From the NCBI GenBank assembly GCA_018224415.1, contig JAGTUZ010000184.1:1-7190 (forward strand): DNA of 7,190 nt, read 5' to 3'. Position 1 is the stretch's first letter. Each line of letters opens with the position of its first letter. This document shows positions 1 through 7,042 of this stretch, piece after piece. The position numbers and the translations under genes are program-made. Below the pieces are notes generated by a model, which saw nothing but the letters and a program-made list of their open reading frames with translations, ran no database searches and was not told the DNA's origin. The stretch comes from Bacteroidota bacterium. Its GTDB lineage: Bacteria; Bacteroidota; Ignavibacteria; SZUA-365.

Positions 1-3000
1 CGCCGCTTCCGCAGCGCGTTGGAACTGCATGCCGCGGCTGCCGCCTTTCTCGGGCGTCCCCCGGCGCTCGAGGCCGGCGAAGACAGCAGCATTCTCAGAC
101 TTCTTGACGTCCCGCTCCCACAGGAAGCGGCCCGTGTTCGCGAAGCGCGCGGGCATTCCGCGGCCGGCACCCGTTTGCTTCTGGTCGAAGGGCCGGAAGG
201 CAGCGGCAAGACGCGCTTCCTCCGTGAAGCCGCTGCCGAGATGCAGGTCGACGGCGCACGCACCCTGCGCGTGTCCTTCCGTGCAGGTGACGGCTTCCTG
301 CCACTGTTGCAGCTGCTCGCGCGCCTTGTGCCCCGCGACGAAGACACGACCCCGCTGCTCGCACAGCTCGGCACGTGGTTTCCCGGCGCCATCCCCGACA
401 TCCCCCCCGCGCCGACGGACGGACTGCAGGGCGATGCACTCCGGCTGCGCAGCCAGCATGCGGCGGTGGAACTGCTCTGCCTGCGTTCCGGCGTGGATGT
501 GCTGGTGGCAGACGGACTGCACCTGGCCGACGGCTTCACGCGCGGCTTCTTCTCCTATTTGCTCAACTGGGCCGAGGCCAACGATCATACCGGACTGTTT
601 GTCCTCGCTTCGATCGATCCCGCCACCGGCCGTGACCCGGCCATGGACGGCGATGGGGATACCTCCGGCGACGCGTTCGAAGATGCGCCGCGGATCGAGC
701 GCCTGCGTCTTCCGGCATTGAACCGGCAGCAGGTCGGCGAGGCCCTCCGCGAGCTGCTCGGCGGCGTCTCCGCTTCCTTCGCCGACGTCATCGCCCGGCA
801 GAGCAAAGGCCTGCCCGGACGCATCGAAGAGCTGCTGCAATTCTGTCACGCCGAGGGCATTCTCGAAGCCACCCGCCACGGCTGGCTGGTGCACGAGCGG
901 GAAAACCTCGGCAGCGTCTTCCCCGCCTCCCTGCCCGAATTCTATGCACGCGCGGCGGCGCGCTGCGACGCAGCCGCACGCCAGGTGCTGGTGGCCGTCT
1001 GCGCCACGCCCACTTCCGCCGGACTCGACGCGCTTGCGGCGGTCACCGGACTTCCGGATCCGGATCTCCGGGCAGCGACCAGCGACCTGCTGCGCGCAGA
1101 GCTTCTCGAAGGCGATGCCTGGGCACTGCGTCCCGCACATGACGCCGTCCGCGAAGCGATGCGGCAGTCCGCAGTGGCCCCCGACACCGAGGGACAGGAC
1201 GCTCACGGACCCGAAGCCGGCGGACCCGAAGCCGGCGGACCCGAAGCCGGCGGACCCGAAGCCGGCGGACCCGAAGCCGGGTCACGGCGACTGCACGACG
1301 CATGGTATGCATGGCACGCCGCGACTCCCCCACCGGTCGACGGCGAGGCAGTGCTTGCCACGCATGCGCTGCATTCCTCCGATCCCGATCGCGCGCTTGC
1401 GCATCTGCTGGCCGCGGCCGCGGACCGGGAACGCCGTTTCGACTACGCCGGCGCAGAAGAGATGCTCCGCACGGCCCTGCCGCGCCTTCCCGAGAGCGAC
1501 CACGACCGCCGCTTCGCCGTGCTTGAGGGCATCGGCCGCCTGTCGAACATTCTCGGCCGCCGGGAGTCCGAGGAAGTCGCGCTCGAGGAGATGCTGCTGC
1601 TCGCCGCGCAGTCGAATTCCACTCCCCGGCTTGCGGCGGTGTACCGCGGACAGACCGAACACTACGTCTCCGTGGCCGAATACGACCGCGCACGGCGCAG
1701 CGCCGAGAAGGCGCTCGGCTACTATGGCGAAACGGGCGACGCGCTGGGACAGGGCTGGTGCCATCAGAAAATCGGCTTTGCCGAATACCGCACGCGTCCG
1801 GGCGCGCAGGTGCTCGCGCATTACGAAAAGGCACGCGTTTTGTACGGCGGCGCGGAGGCCGCGCGCGAGGAAGCCGGCATCCTGATCGACATCGGCCTCG
1901 TGCATTACTCCGTGCTCGAGAATCCCGAACGTGCGATCGAGTGTTTCGCCGAGGCGCGCGTGCTGTACGAGGCGGCGGGCGACCGTCGCGGCCTGACGCG
2001 GGCCTACGGCAACATGGGAGCGCAGTACTATGCACTCGGTCGTTACGAAGAGGCGCTGGAGTTTCACGGACGTGCCAACGCGCTGGCCACGGCCACCGGT
2101 GACCGCCGCCTGGTCGCCACCAGTTGCGGTGCGCTCGGACAATGCGAGATCGCCCTCTGCCGCTATTCTCCGGCGCTGCTGCACCTGCAGGAAGAACTGC
2201 GCATCGCCCGTGAGATCGGCGACCAGTATCTGCAGGAAATGTGCCAGGAAAACCTCGGCGAACTGTACATGACGCTGGGCGCCTACGACCAGGCCATCGC
2301 TGCCTATGGAAGCGCGCAGTCCTTCGCCGAAGCCAGCGGCAACGCGGCCGGACTCGCCGCCGGACACATCGACATCGCCGGCTGCCTGATCGAGAAGCGC
2401 GAGTACGACGGCGCGCAAAAACTTCTGAAGAAAGCCGCCGCGCTGCTCGCGGAAGCGCAGGACGTCAATATCAACGCCATGCTCGCCTATCGCGCCGGCA
2501 TGCTGCAGCTGCGACGCGGCGAGGGCGACGACCACACGCGTGCCTTCGAGGAATTCAGCCGCCTCGGCGATCTCGCCGACCGGCACGGTTTTGATTCCTT
2601 CCGCATCCTCGCGCGCTCGTATGCCGGACTCGCGCAGTTGCGGCTCGGACGCACGAGTGTGGCGCTCGAGCTGTCGTCCGACGCCCTGGGACTCACCGAG
2701 GAAAGCGGCGCCGTGTACGGCGGCACGCACGACGTGCTCTACAACCATGCGCTCATCCTCCGCGCCAACCGCGATGCCGCCGGCGCAAACGACTTCATGA
2801 CGCGCGCCTATGACGCGCTCATGCACAGCGCGGAGTCCATCGCCGACGCCGGCCTCGCCCGCAGCTATCTCGACATCGTACCCGTCAACGCCGAGATCGT
2901 GCGAGAATTCGCGCGCACGCACCGTGGAGACTCGCCGCAGGCCCTCACCGCAGTGCGCGAGCAGAACCTGCGCACGCTCTACGCCGTGGCGAGCAAGATC

Positions 3001-4467
3001 AATTCCGTGCTCGACCTCGACCAGCTGCTCGACACCATCATGGACAGCGCGCTTGAAGCCATGAACGGCGAACGGGGATTGATTTTCCTCATCGAAAACG
3101 ACCAGCTCGCGCTGAAGGTCTCGCGCAATGTGGAGAAGGAAACCATCCGCGACGCCACGGAGATCAGTCTGAGCATTCTCCGCGACGTTCTGCATGCCGA
3201 AAAACCGATCATCGTATCCGATACATCCGCCAACGAGGACTTCCGTCGCCGCGAATCGGTGGTGAACTTCAACATCCACTCGCTGATCTGCGTGCCGATG
3301 AAATCACGCGACACCGTCATCGGGACGGTCTACGTCGACAGCCGTTCCGACGCCGTGGCTGCGATGTCCTTCTCCGACATCGACGCGGAATTCCTCGAGG
3401 CCTTCGCCAATCTCGCGACCATGGCCATCGAGAACGCCCGCCTGCACGAGGAGCTGAAAAAGGAAAACCTCTATCTGCGCCGCGAGGTGCGGCAGCGCTT
3501 CGCCTTCGAAAACATCGTGGGCGATACGGCACCGATGAAGTCCCTCTACGCCGAGACGCAGGCCGCCATCCAGAGCGAAGGGGCGGTGCTCATTTACGGA
3601 GAAAGCGGAACAGGCAAGGAACTGATCGCCAAGGCCATCCACTACAACGGTGCCCGCAGCGGAAACCGCTTCGTGGCGGTAGACTGCGGCGCACTTCCCG
3701 ACACGCTGCTGGAAAGCGAACTCTTCGGCTACAAGCGCGGCGCCTTCACCGGCGCGGTGGCCGACAAGCCCGGACTGTTCGAGGAGGCGCACAACGGCAC
3801 GCTGTTCCTTGACGAAATTGCCAACACCTCACTGGCCTTCCAGGCAAAGCTGCTGCGCGTGCTGCAGGAAGGGGAATTCCGCCGTGTGGGCGAGACCAAA
3901 ACCCGTTTCGCAAACGTGCGCGTGATCTGTGCGACCAACAAGGTCCTTCACGAGGAAATCGAGGCCGGCCGGTTCCGGCAGGATCTGTTCTACCGCCTCA
4001 ACGTCATTCCCATCACCGCACCACCGCTGCGCGAGCGCAAGGGCGATCTTCCCCTGCTCGTTGACCACTTCATCGCACGGTACAACGAACGCCACACATC
4101 ACGTGTCCGCGGTACCTCGGCCGACCTTATCGCCTATCTGCAGACGCTTCCGTGGAACGGCAACGTACGCGAACTCGAGAATCTCGTCAACCGCATGATC
4201 GCCCAGGCACAGGAAGACATGCTCACCACGCGCATGCTCCCGTCGGATTACGTGTCGCAGCAGAAAACCGTGGCCGATCCCGAGCGCGGTGAATTCGAAT
4301 TGTCGCTCAAAGCCCCGCGCCGACTGCAGACGATGCAGGACATGGAGAAAGAACACATCGCCTTCGTGCTGAAGCACACCGACGGCAACAAGACAGAAGC
4401 CGCCAAGATCCTTGGTCTCAAGCGCACGACACTGGTGGAAAAGATGAAAAAGCTGGGCATGATGTAA
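1..4467 (+). CDS. Giant sigma-54-dependent transcriptional activator (NTPase-TPR-GAF-AAA+-Fis), 5' truncated by window
   Basis: This is a bacterial enhancer-binding protein that should remodel sigma-54 RNA polymerase by ATP hydrolysis. Residues are counted from a TTG at position 19, which is unlikely to be the true start because the frame stays open to base 1 (R-R-F-R-S-A). Seen in order: P-loop NTPase with Walker A GPEGSGKT (58-65) and Walker B VLVADGLHLAD (161-171); a winged-helix-like segment (about 300-385, ending RPAHDAVREAM); a GPEAG repeat linker (about 397-420); a TPR-like helical array (about 450-960); GAF (about 984-1140); a short charged helix (1138-1160); and the sigma-54 AAA+ core with Walker A GESGTGKE (1194-1201), GAFTGA (1241-1246), Walker B TLFLDEI (1261-1267), sensor I ATN (1305-1307), arginine fingers R1320 and R1326, and sensor II WNGNVRELEN (1379-1388). 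A Fis-type HTH (about 1440-1481) follows. All motifs needed for sigma-54 activation are intact. The first half resembles STAND/MalT-like regulators. The trailing S-A-L-E-L at the 5' edge fits the end of a Ser/Thr kinase domain, which is an inference. The signal sensed is unknown. Confidence 0.93.
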   Translation, partial: RRFRSALELHAAAAAFLGRPPALEAGEDSSILRLLDVPLPQEAARVREARGHSAAGTRLLLVEGPEGSGKTRFLREAAAEMQVDGARTLRVSFRAGDGFLPLLQLLARLVPRDEDTTPLLAQLGTWFPGAIPDIPPAPTDGLQGDALRLRSQHAAVELLCLRSGVDVLVADGLHLADGFTRGFFSYLLNWAEANDHTGLFVLASIDPATGRDPAMDGDGDTSGDAFEDAPRIERLRLPALNRQQVGEALRELLGGVSASFADVIARQSKGLPGRIEELLQFCHAEGILEATRHGWLVHERENLGSVFPASLPEFYARAAARCDAAARQVLVAVCATPTSAGLDALAAVTGLPDPDLRAATSDLLRAELLEGDAWALRPAHDAVREAMRQSAVAPDTEGQDAHGPEAGGPEAGGPEAGGPEAGGPEAGSRRLHDAWYAWHAATPPPVDGEAVLATHALHSSDPDRALAHLLAAAADRERRFDYAGAEEMLRTALPRLPESDHDRRFAVLEGIGRLSNILGRRESEEVALEEMLLLAAQSNSTPRLAAVYRGQTEHYVSVAEYDRARRSAEKALGYYGETGDALGQGWCHQKIGFAEYRTRPGAQVLAHYEKARVLYGGAEAAREEAGILIDIGLVHYSVLENPERAIECFAEARVLYEAAGDRRGLTRAYGNMGAQYYALGRYEEALEFHGRANALATATGDRRLVATSCGALGQCEIALCRYSPALLHLQEELRIAREIGDQYLQEMCQENLGELYMTLGAYDQAIAAYGSAQSFAEASGNAAGLAAGHIDIAGCLIEKREYDGAQKLLKKAAALLAEAQDVNINAMLAYRAGMLQLRRGEGDDHTRAFEEFSRLGDLADRHGFDSFRILARSYAGLAQLRLGRTSVALELSSDALGLTEESGAVYGGTHDVLYNHALILRANRDAAGANDFMTRAYDALMHSAESIADAGLARSYLDIVPVNAEIVREFARTHRGDSPQALTAVREQNLRTLYAVASKINSVLDLDQLLDTIMDSALEAMNGERGLIFLIENDQLALKVSRNVEKETIRDATEISLSILRDVLHAEKPIIVSDTSANEDFRRRESVVNFNIHSLICVPMKSRDTVIGTVYVDSRSDAVAAMSFSDIDAEFLEAFANLATMAIENARLHEELKKENLYLRREVRQRFAFENIVGDTAPMKSLYAETQAAIQSEGAVLIYGESGTGKELIAKAIHYNGARSGNRFVAVDCGALPDTLLESELFGYKRGAFTGAVADKPGLFEEAHNGTLFLDEIANTSLAFQAKLLRVLQEGEFRRVGETKTRFANVRVICATNKVLHEEIEAGRFRQDLFYRLNVIPITAPPLRERKGDLPLLVDHFIARYNERHTSRVRGTSADLIAYLQTLPWNGNVRELENLVNRMIAQAQEDMLTTRMLPSDYVSQQKTVADPERGEFELSLKAPRRLQTMQDMEKEHIAFVLKHTDGNKTEAAKILGLKRTTLVEKMKKLGMM
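1207..1280 (+). repeat. In-frame 15-bp perfect tandem repeat (5 copies) encoding GPEAG
   Basis: The unit GGACCCGAAGCCGGC occurs five times head to tail, at 1207-1221, 1222-1236, 1237-1251, 1252-1266 and 1267-1280, with the last base of the final copy changed. Each unit encodes G-P-E-A-G in the reading frame of the large regulator. The repeat sits between the winged-helix-like segment and the TPR array, so it forms a flexible, Pro/Gly/Glu-rich linker. The unit is a multiple of three, so copy-number changes would alter linker length without shifting the frame. Identity at synonymous positions suggests recent slippage expansion. Confidence 0.95.
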
Positions 4468-4503
4468 CCGTCAAAATCCTGACGGAGACGGTATTCCGCC
4501 GTC
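4468..4503. promoter_or_regulatory. Two adjacent GACGG/CCGTC dyads after the regulator stop (candidate enhancer sites or 3' hairpins)
   Basis: CCGTCA (4468-4473) is mirrored by TGACGG (4480-4485) with a 6-nt spacer. GACGG (4487-4491) is mirrored by CCGTC (4499-4503) with a 7-nt spacer. The first dyad begins on the base after the TAA of the regulator. The second and fourth arms can also pair, so alternative structures are possible. No T-tract follows either hairpin, so a standard intrinsic terminator is not supported. The dyads lie about 60-95 bp upstream of the -24 box of the sigma-54 promoter candidate, which is a normal distance for an enhancer bound by a Fis-HTH activator. A role as an autologous binding site is inference; a 3'-end stabilising hairpin is the alternative. 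Confidence 0.45.
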
Positions 4504-4563
4504 GGCATGGTGTCACTGTCGTAAAAACCCGGGTGGGTGAGTCCTTTTGGGCGCTTATTTTTC

Positions 4564-4579
4564 TGGCATGATTTTGGCA
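4564..4579 (+). promoter_or_regulatory. Sigma-54 (-24/-12) promoter candidate for the T9SS surface protein gene
   Basis: The sequence TGGCATGATTTTGGCA matches the sigma-54 consensus TGGCACG-N4-TTGCA at all but two of the fixed positions. The invariant GG (4565-4566) and GC (4577-4578) are separated by exactly 10 nt, as required. The predicted transcription start is near 4590, giving a leader of roughly 105 nt before the GTG at 4695. It lies directly downstream of a gene encoding a complete sigma-54 activator, and the surrounding AT-rich tract contrasts with the GC-rich coding regions. Control by the neighbouring activator is inference. Confidence 0.66.
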
Positions 4580-4594
4580 CCTTGTGCTTCGAGT

Positions 4595-4613
4595 CATTAA
4601 TGAAACTTTAATG
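4595..4613. repeat. CATTAA-N7-TTAATG inverted repeat at the predicted sigma-54 start site
   Basis: CATTAA (4595-4600) is mirrored by TTAATG (4608-4613) across 7 nt. The left arm is also part of the perfect 8-bp palindrome CATTAATG (4595-4602). The repeat begins about 5 nt after the predicted sigma-54 transcription start and ends 20 nt before the -33-like element of the second promoter candidate. The position would suit an operator affecting either promoter, but no known regulator motif is recognised. Such AT-rich dyads also arise easily by chance. Confidence 0.35.
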
Positions 4614-4632
4614 CTACTTGCCTGATTTTTCA

Positions 4633-4663
4633 TTGCATTCGACCAGGTAAACGCGTAGTTTTG
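4633..4663 (+). promoter_or_regulatory. Bacteroidota-type housekeeping promoter candidate (TTG-N20-TAnnTTTG)
   Basis: TAGTTTTG at 4656-4663 matches the Bacteroidota -7 consensus TAnnTTTG exactly, and a TTG at 4633-4635 lies 20 nt upstream as a -33 element. The predicted start is around 4669-4671, leaving a leader of only about 25 nt to the GTG at 4695. This would give basal transcription independent of the sigma-54 site upstream. The motifs are short, so the call is moderate. The TAG in the -7 box is also the in-frame stop that limits the upstream extension of the next CDS. Confidence 0.42.
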
Positions 4664-4694
4664 TTCAAGTATCTTTTTCTCGGTATTCTCTATC

Positions 4695-6947
4695 GTGACA
4701 CGCCCTATCGTCATATTGCTTGCGTTGCTGCTGTGGACAGGTGGAACCGTCTTCAGCCAGGATGCCCCGGTGAATCTCAAAGCAGAGCTCACTTCGGACT
4801 GGCATGTCACGCTCACGTGGCAGACCCCTCCAGGACAGCTTCCCTCGCATTACAAGATCTATCGCGGCAAGATTTCCGCTGACCTCGTCATCGCCGAGAT
4901 CTATTCCCCTGTCGCCGTACAGTACACCGACTACAACGTGGACTTCGGCGAGGAATACGCATATATGGTTGTTGCGGTTTATCCGGGTCCGACCTACGGG
5001 CGGGCATTCACCTCGATCCGCGTCCTGCCGAGACCCGAAGAACTCGCCTTCATTTCCGATCCGAATACCACTGCCCGTGTCGGCGCTGATTATTCCTATG
5101 CTCTCTCGGTCGACGCAGCAAATCCCGAGGAGATCGTCTACGATATCGTTGGCGCGCGTCCCGAAGGCATGACGCTGAGCAACATCGTTGGTGGCCCTTC
5201 CTATATTTACTGGGTTCCCAAATCCATCGGCCCACACCGCATCACCCTGATGGCAACCAACCGCCGCACCGGCGCGCGCGCCACGCAGGAATTCACGATC
5301 AACGTGGCCGACAAGGTCGGCGTACTCTGGGGCGCTGTCAAGGGCATCACGGGCGAGCCGATTCCCGGCGCCATCGTGCGCTTCTGGCAGCTCAGTCCGC
5401 GCGCGAACATGACGTACGAAGTCCGCACGGACAAGACCGGCAAGTTCCGTCTGGAGAACGTTCAGGTCGGCCGCATCTATGCCTACGTCAAGCCGCCGAC
5501 GGACCAATTCCAGCCGCAGTATTACATCAACGCGACCAGCATTGAGCGGTCTCTTGAGCGCGTGCTCGATACGCTGAACAACAACAGCCTCGAATTCAAC
5601 TTCTATTTGTTCGCCAATGTGGGTTCGCCTGCTCCCGTGACGGGACGCGTGACGAACGAGTCCGGTGCACCGGTTTCCGATGCGAAAGTCTCTTTCATCC
5701 GCAAGAAGGATTTCATCCACATCGGTGACACGGCCAGCCTCGACGTGCTTGCGCAGGAGATGACCAGCACCTGGCGCAACAGCATCGTCGACACAGTGGT
5801 GTACACCAACTTCAATGGCCGCTTCGACGTGCTGCTGCCCGTCGGTCGCGAATATTACACGGTGGTCAACAAGCCCAGCTATCTGACGACGTTCAACGCA
5901 GACGAGACCAACGCCATGCTGGCCAAGGCCGTGCGCATTGAAAACAACAATAATCTTCTCTTCTCGCTGACAGGTTCCGGGGCGACCAGCAACCAGGTCT
6001 TCGGAAAGGTCGTCAGTCAGACCACCGGCGTACCCAAGCTGGCCACGATCGTGCTTATCGACAGCGAACTCAAGCGCGGCGCGGGTGGCGGTCACACGTA
6101 CCGCAAATATCGCTCGGTTGTCACGGACTCCAACGGTGTCTTCAGTTTCGGCAACCTGCCGGATTCGCCTCCTTCGGCTCTGCTCGCGATCCCGATGGAC
6201 GCAACGCTGACGCCGCAGTATTTCCATTCCAACGGTGGCCGGTTGAATTTCGTCGAGAGCGAGGAACTGTCCCCACTCGGCACGATACAGAACATCAATT
6301 TCTCGCTGAAGCAAACAACCAAGCGCAGCGGCATCGGTAATTACTTCGGACAGGTCATCCTGCGTGCCGGCCTCGACCGCACGCCCCTCCCGGGCACGCT
6401 GGTCTTTGCGGAAGACGAAGCAAGCGGACGCATCGCCGGCTACGCGATCACCGACTCCACCGGCTGGTATTCCATCACGGGCTTCGAGCCGGGCAATTAC
6501 CTGCTGTATGCCGATCATCCGAACTTCAGCAACCGCGCCCTGTACACGCACGCGAAACCGACGTTGACCATGCCGACAACCATGGCGTATGTGAACTCCG
6601 TGGATCTGAACCGCAACATGCAGGTCAACTTCCACATCGACGATCTGCGCAACACCGTCGGCGTCCCCGGCGAGCCGGTCCCGACCACGCTTTCACTCGC
6701 GCAGAATTATCCGAATCCCTTCAATCCCTCGACCACCATTCGCTTCAGTGTGCCCCAGCGCCGCCACGTCACGCTGCGCGTCGTCAATACCCTGGGCGAA
6801 ATCGTTGCCACCCTGCTCGACCAACCCGTCGATGCCGGCCATCACGACATCGTCTTCACCGCCGAGAACCTCACCTCGGGCATGTACTTCTACCAGCTCC
6901 AGAGCGAAGGAACCACCCTCGACCGTGCGATGATGCTCGTGAAATAA
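4695..6947 (+). CDS. Secreted/surface multidomain protein with T9SS sorting domain (Fn3, Ig-like, four carboxypeptidase-regulatory-like repeats)
   Basis: This is an exported 750-aa protein predicted to cross the inner membrane by Sec and the outer membrane by the type IX secretion system. The GTG start is the only usual start codon between the in-frame TAG at 4656 and the signal peptide, and no Shine-Dalgarno is visible, as is common in Bacteroidota. Domains: signal peptide 1-21 with likely cleavage at VFS/QDA; fibronectin type III about 25-110 (LTW, YKIYRG, YAYMVVAV); cadherin/putative-Ig domain about 115-205 (VGADYSYALSVDA, PEGMTLS, WVPKSIGPHRITLMA); carboxypeptidase-regulatory-like beta-sandwich repeats at about 208-268, 312-398, 433-515 and 549-612, each with a G-x-V start and a TD/TN-x-x-GxF/Y signature; and T9SS C-terminal domain about 663-750 starting LSLAQNYPNPFNPSTTIRF, containing SGMYFYQL and ending MMLVK. 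No catalytic domain is seen, so an adhesive, matrix or scaffold role is likely. It is probably monocistronic and may be under sigma-54 control. Confidence 0.93.
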   Translation: MTRPIVILLALLLWTGGTVFSQDAPVNLKAELTSDWHVTLTWQTPPGQLPSHYKIYRGKISADLVIAEIYSPVAVQYTDYNVDFGEEYAYMVVAVYPGPTYGRAFTSIRVLPRPEELAFISDPNTTARVGADYSYALSVDAANPEEIVYDIVGARPEGMTLSNIVGGPSYIYWVPKSIGPHRITLMATNRRTGARATQEFTINVADKVGVLWGAVKGITGEPIPGAIVRFWQLSPRANMTYEVRTDKTGKFRLENVQVGRIYAYVKPPTDQFQPQYYINATSIERSLERVLDTLNNNSLEFNFYLFANVGSPAPVTGRVTNESGAPVSDAKVSFIRKKDFIHIGDTASLDVLAQEMTSTWRNSIVDTVVYTNFNGRFDVLLPVGREYYTVVNKPSYLTTFNADETNAMLAKAVRIENNNNLLFSLTGSGATSNQVFGKVVSQTTGVPKLATIVLIDSELKRGAGGGHTYRKYRSVVTDSNGVFSFGNLPDSPPSALLAIPMDATLTPQYFHSNGGRLNFVESEELSPLGTIQNINFSLKQTTKRSGIGNYFGQVILRAGLDRTPLPGTLVFAEDEASGRIAGYAITDSTGWYSITGFEPGNYLLYADHPNFSNRALYTHAKPTLTMPTTMAYVNSVDLNRNMQVNFHIDDLRNTVGVPGEPVPTTLSLAQNYPNPFNPSTTIRFSVPQRRHVTLRVVNTLGEIVATLLDQPVDAGHHDIVFTAENLTSGMYFYQLQSEGTTLDRAMMLVK

Positions 6948-6973
6948 CCGGGATTCCGATCTTCAGAATATGC

Positions 6974-7001
6974 AAAAGCCGGCCAGATTGGTCGGCTTTT
7001 T
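6974..7001 (+). terminator. Strong intrinsic terminator, probably bidirectional
   Basis: AAAAGCCGGCC (6974-6984) pairs with GGTCGGCTTTT (6990-7000). This makes an 11-bp stem with one G-U pair and a 5-nt AGATT loop, followed by one more T. The A-tract on the left arm and T-tract on the right arm make it functional from either strand. It lies 27 bp after the stop of the secreted protein gene, and a convergent minus-strand gene ends about 140 bp further on. Confidence 0.9.
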
Positions 7002-7010
7002 GCGTTATGT

Positions 7011-7042
7011 CGTGAGGGCGTGAGGACGTGAGGACGGAAGGG
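7011..7042. repeat. 8-bp tandem repeat array (CGTGAGGR)
   Basis: CGTGAGGG (7011-7018), CGTGAGGA (7019-7026) and CGTGAGGA (7027-7034) are followed by a degenerate fourth unit, CGGAAGGG (7035-7042). The fourth unit overlaps the outer end of the large inverted repeat. The array is noncoding and lies between the terminator and the hairpin pair. Confidence 0.8.

Noticed and set aside
19..21. TTG at 19 as the real start of the regulator
   Set aside because: The frame is open to base 1 and the preceding residues fit a continuing domain, so the true start is most likely upstream of the window.
944..1885. Plus-strand 313-codon frame with PKPAD repeats
   Set aside because: It overlaps the regulator in another frame. 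The repeats are the GPEAG minisatellite read out of frame, and the rest is Arg/Pro-rich shadow sequence.
1282..3279. Long minus-strand open frame (665 codons) opposite the regulator
   Set aside because: It lies entirely antisense to a protein with clear domain motifs, shows no recognisable family, and is the expected effect of GC-rich codon bias.
4527..4562. ACCCGGGT palindrome followed by TTATTTTT as a terminator for the regulator
   Set aside because: The palindrome leaves no loop, and the AAAACCC and TTTTGGG tracts are not in inverted orientation, so no stable hairpin sits in front of the T-tract.
4575..4588. Second sigma-54 match starting TGGCAC with a GTGCT downstream
   Set aside because: The GG-to-GC spacing is 8 nt rather than the required 10, although its -24 half is closer to consensus than that of the chosen site.
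4664..4694. Shine-Dalgarno before the GTG at 4695
   Set aside because: The tract is pyrimidine-rich with no AGGAGG-like run. Absence is normal in Bacteroidota-like genomes.
4665..6635. Long minus-strand open frame (656 codons) opposite the secreted protein gene
   Set aside because: It is antisense to a gene with a signal peptide, Fn3 and T9SS domain. Its translation has no coherent domain, so it is a shadow frame.
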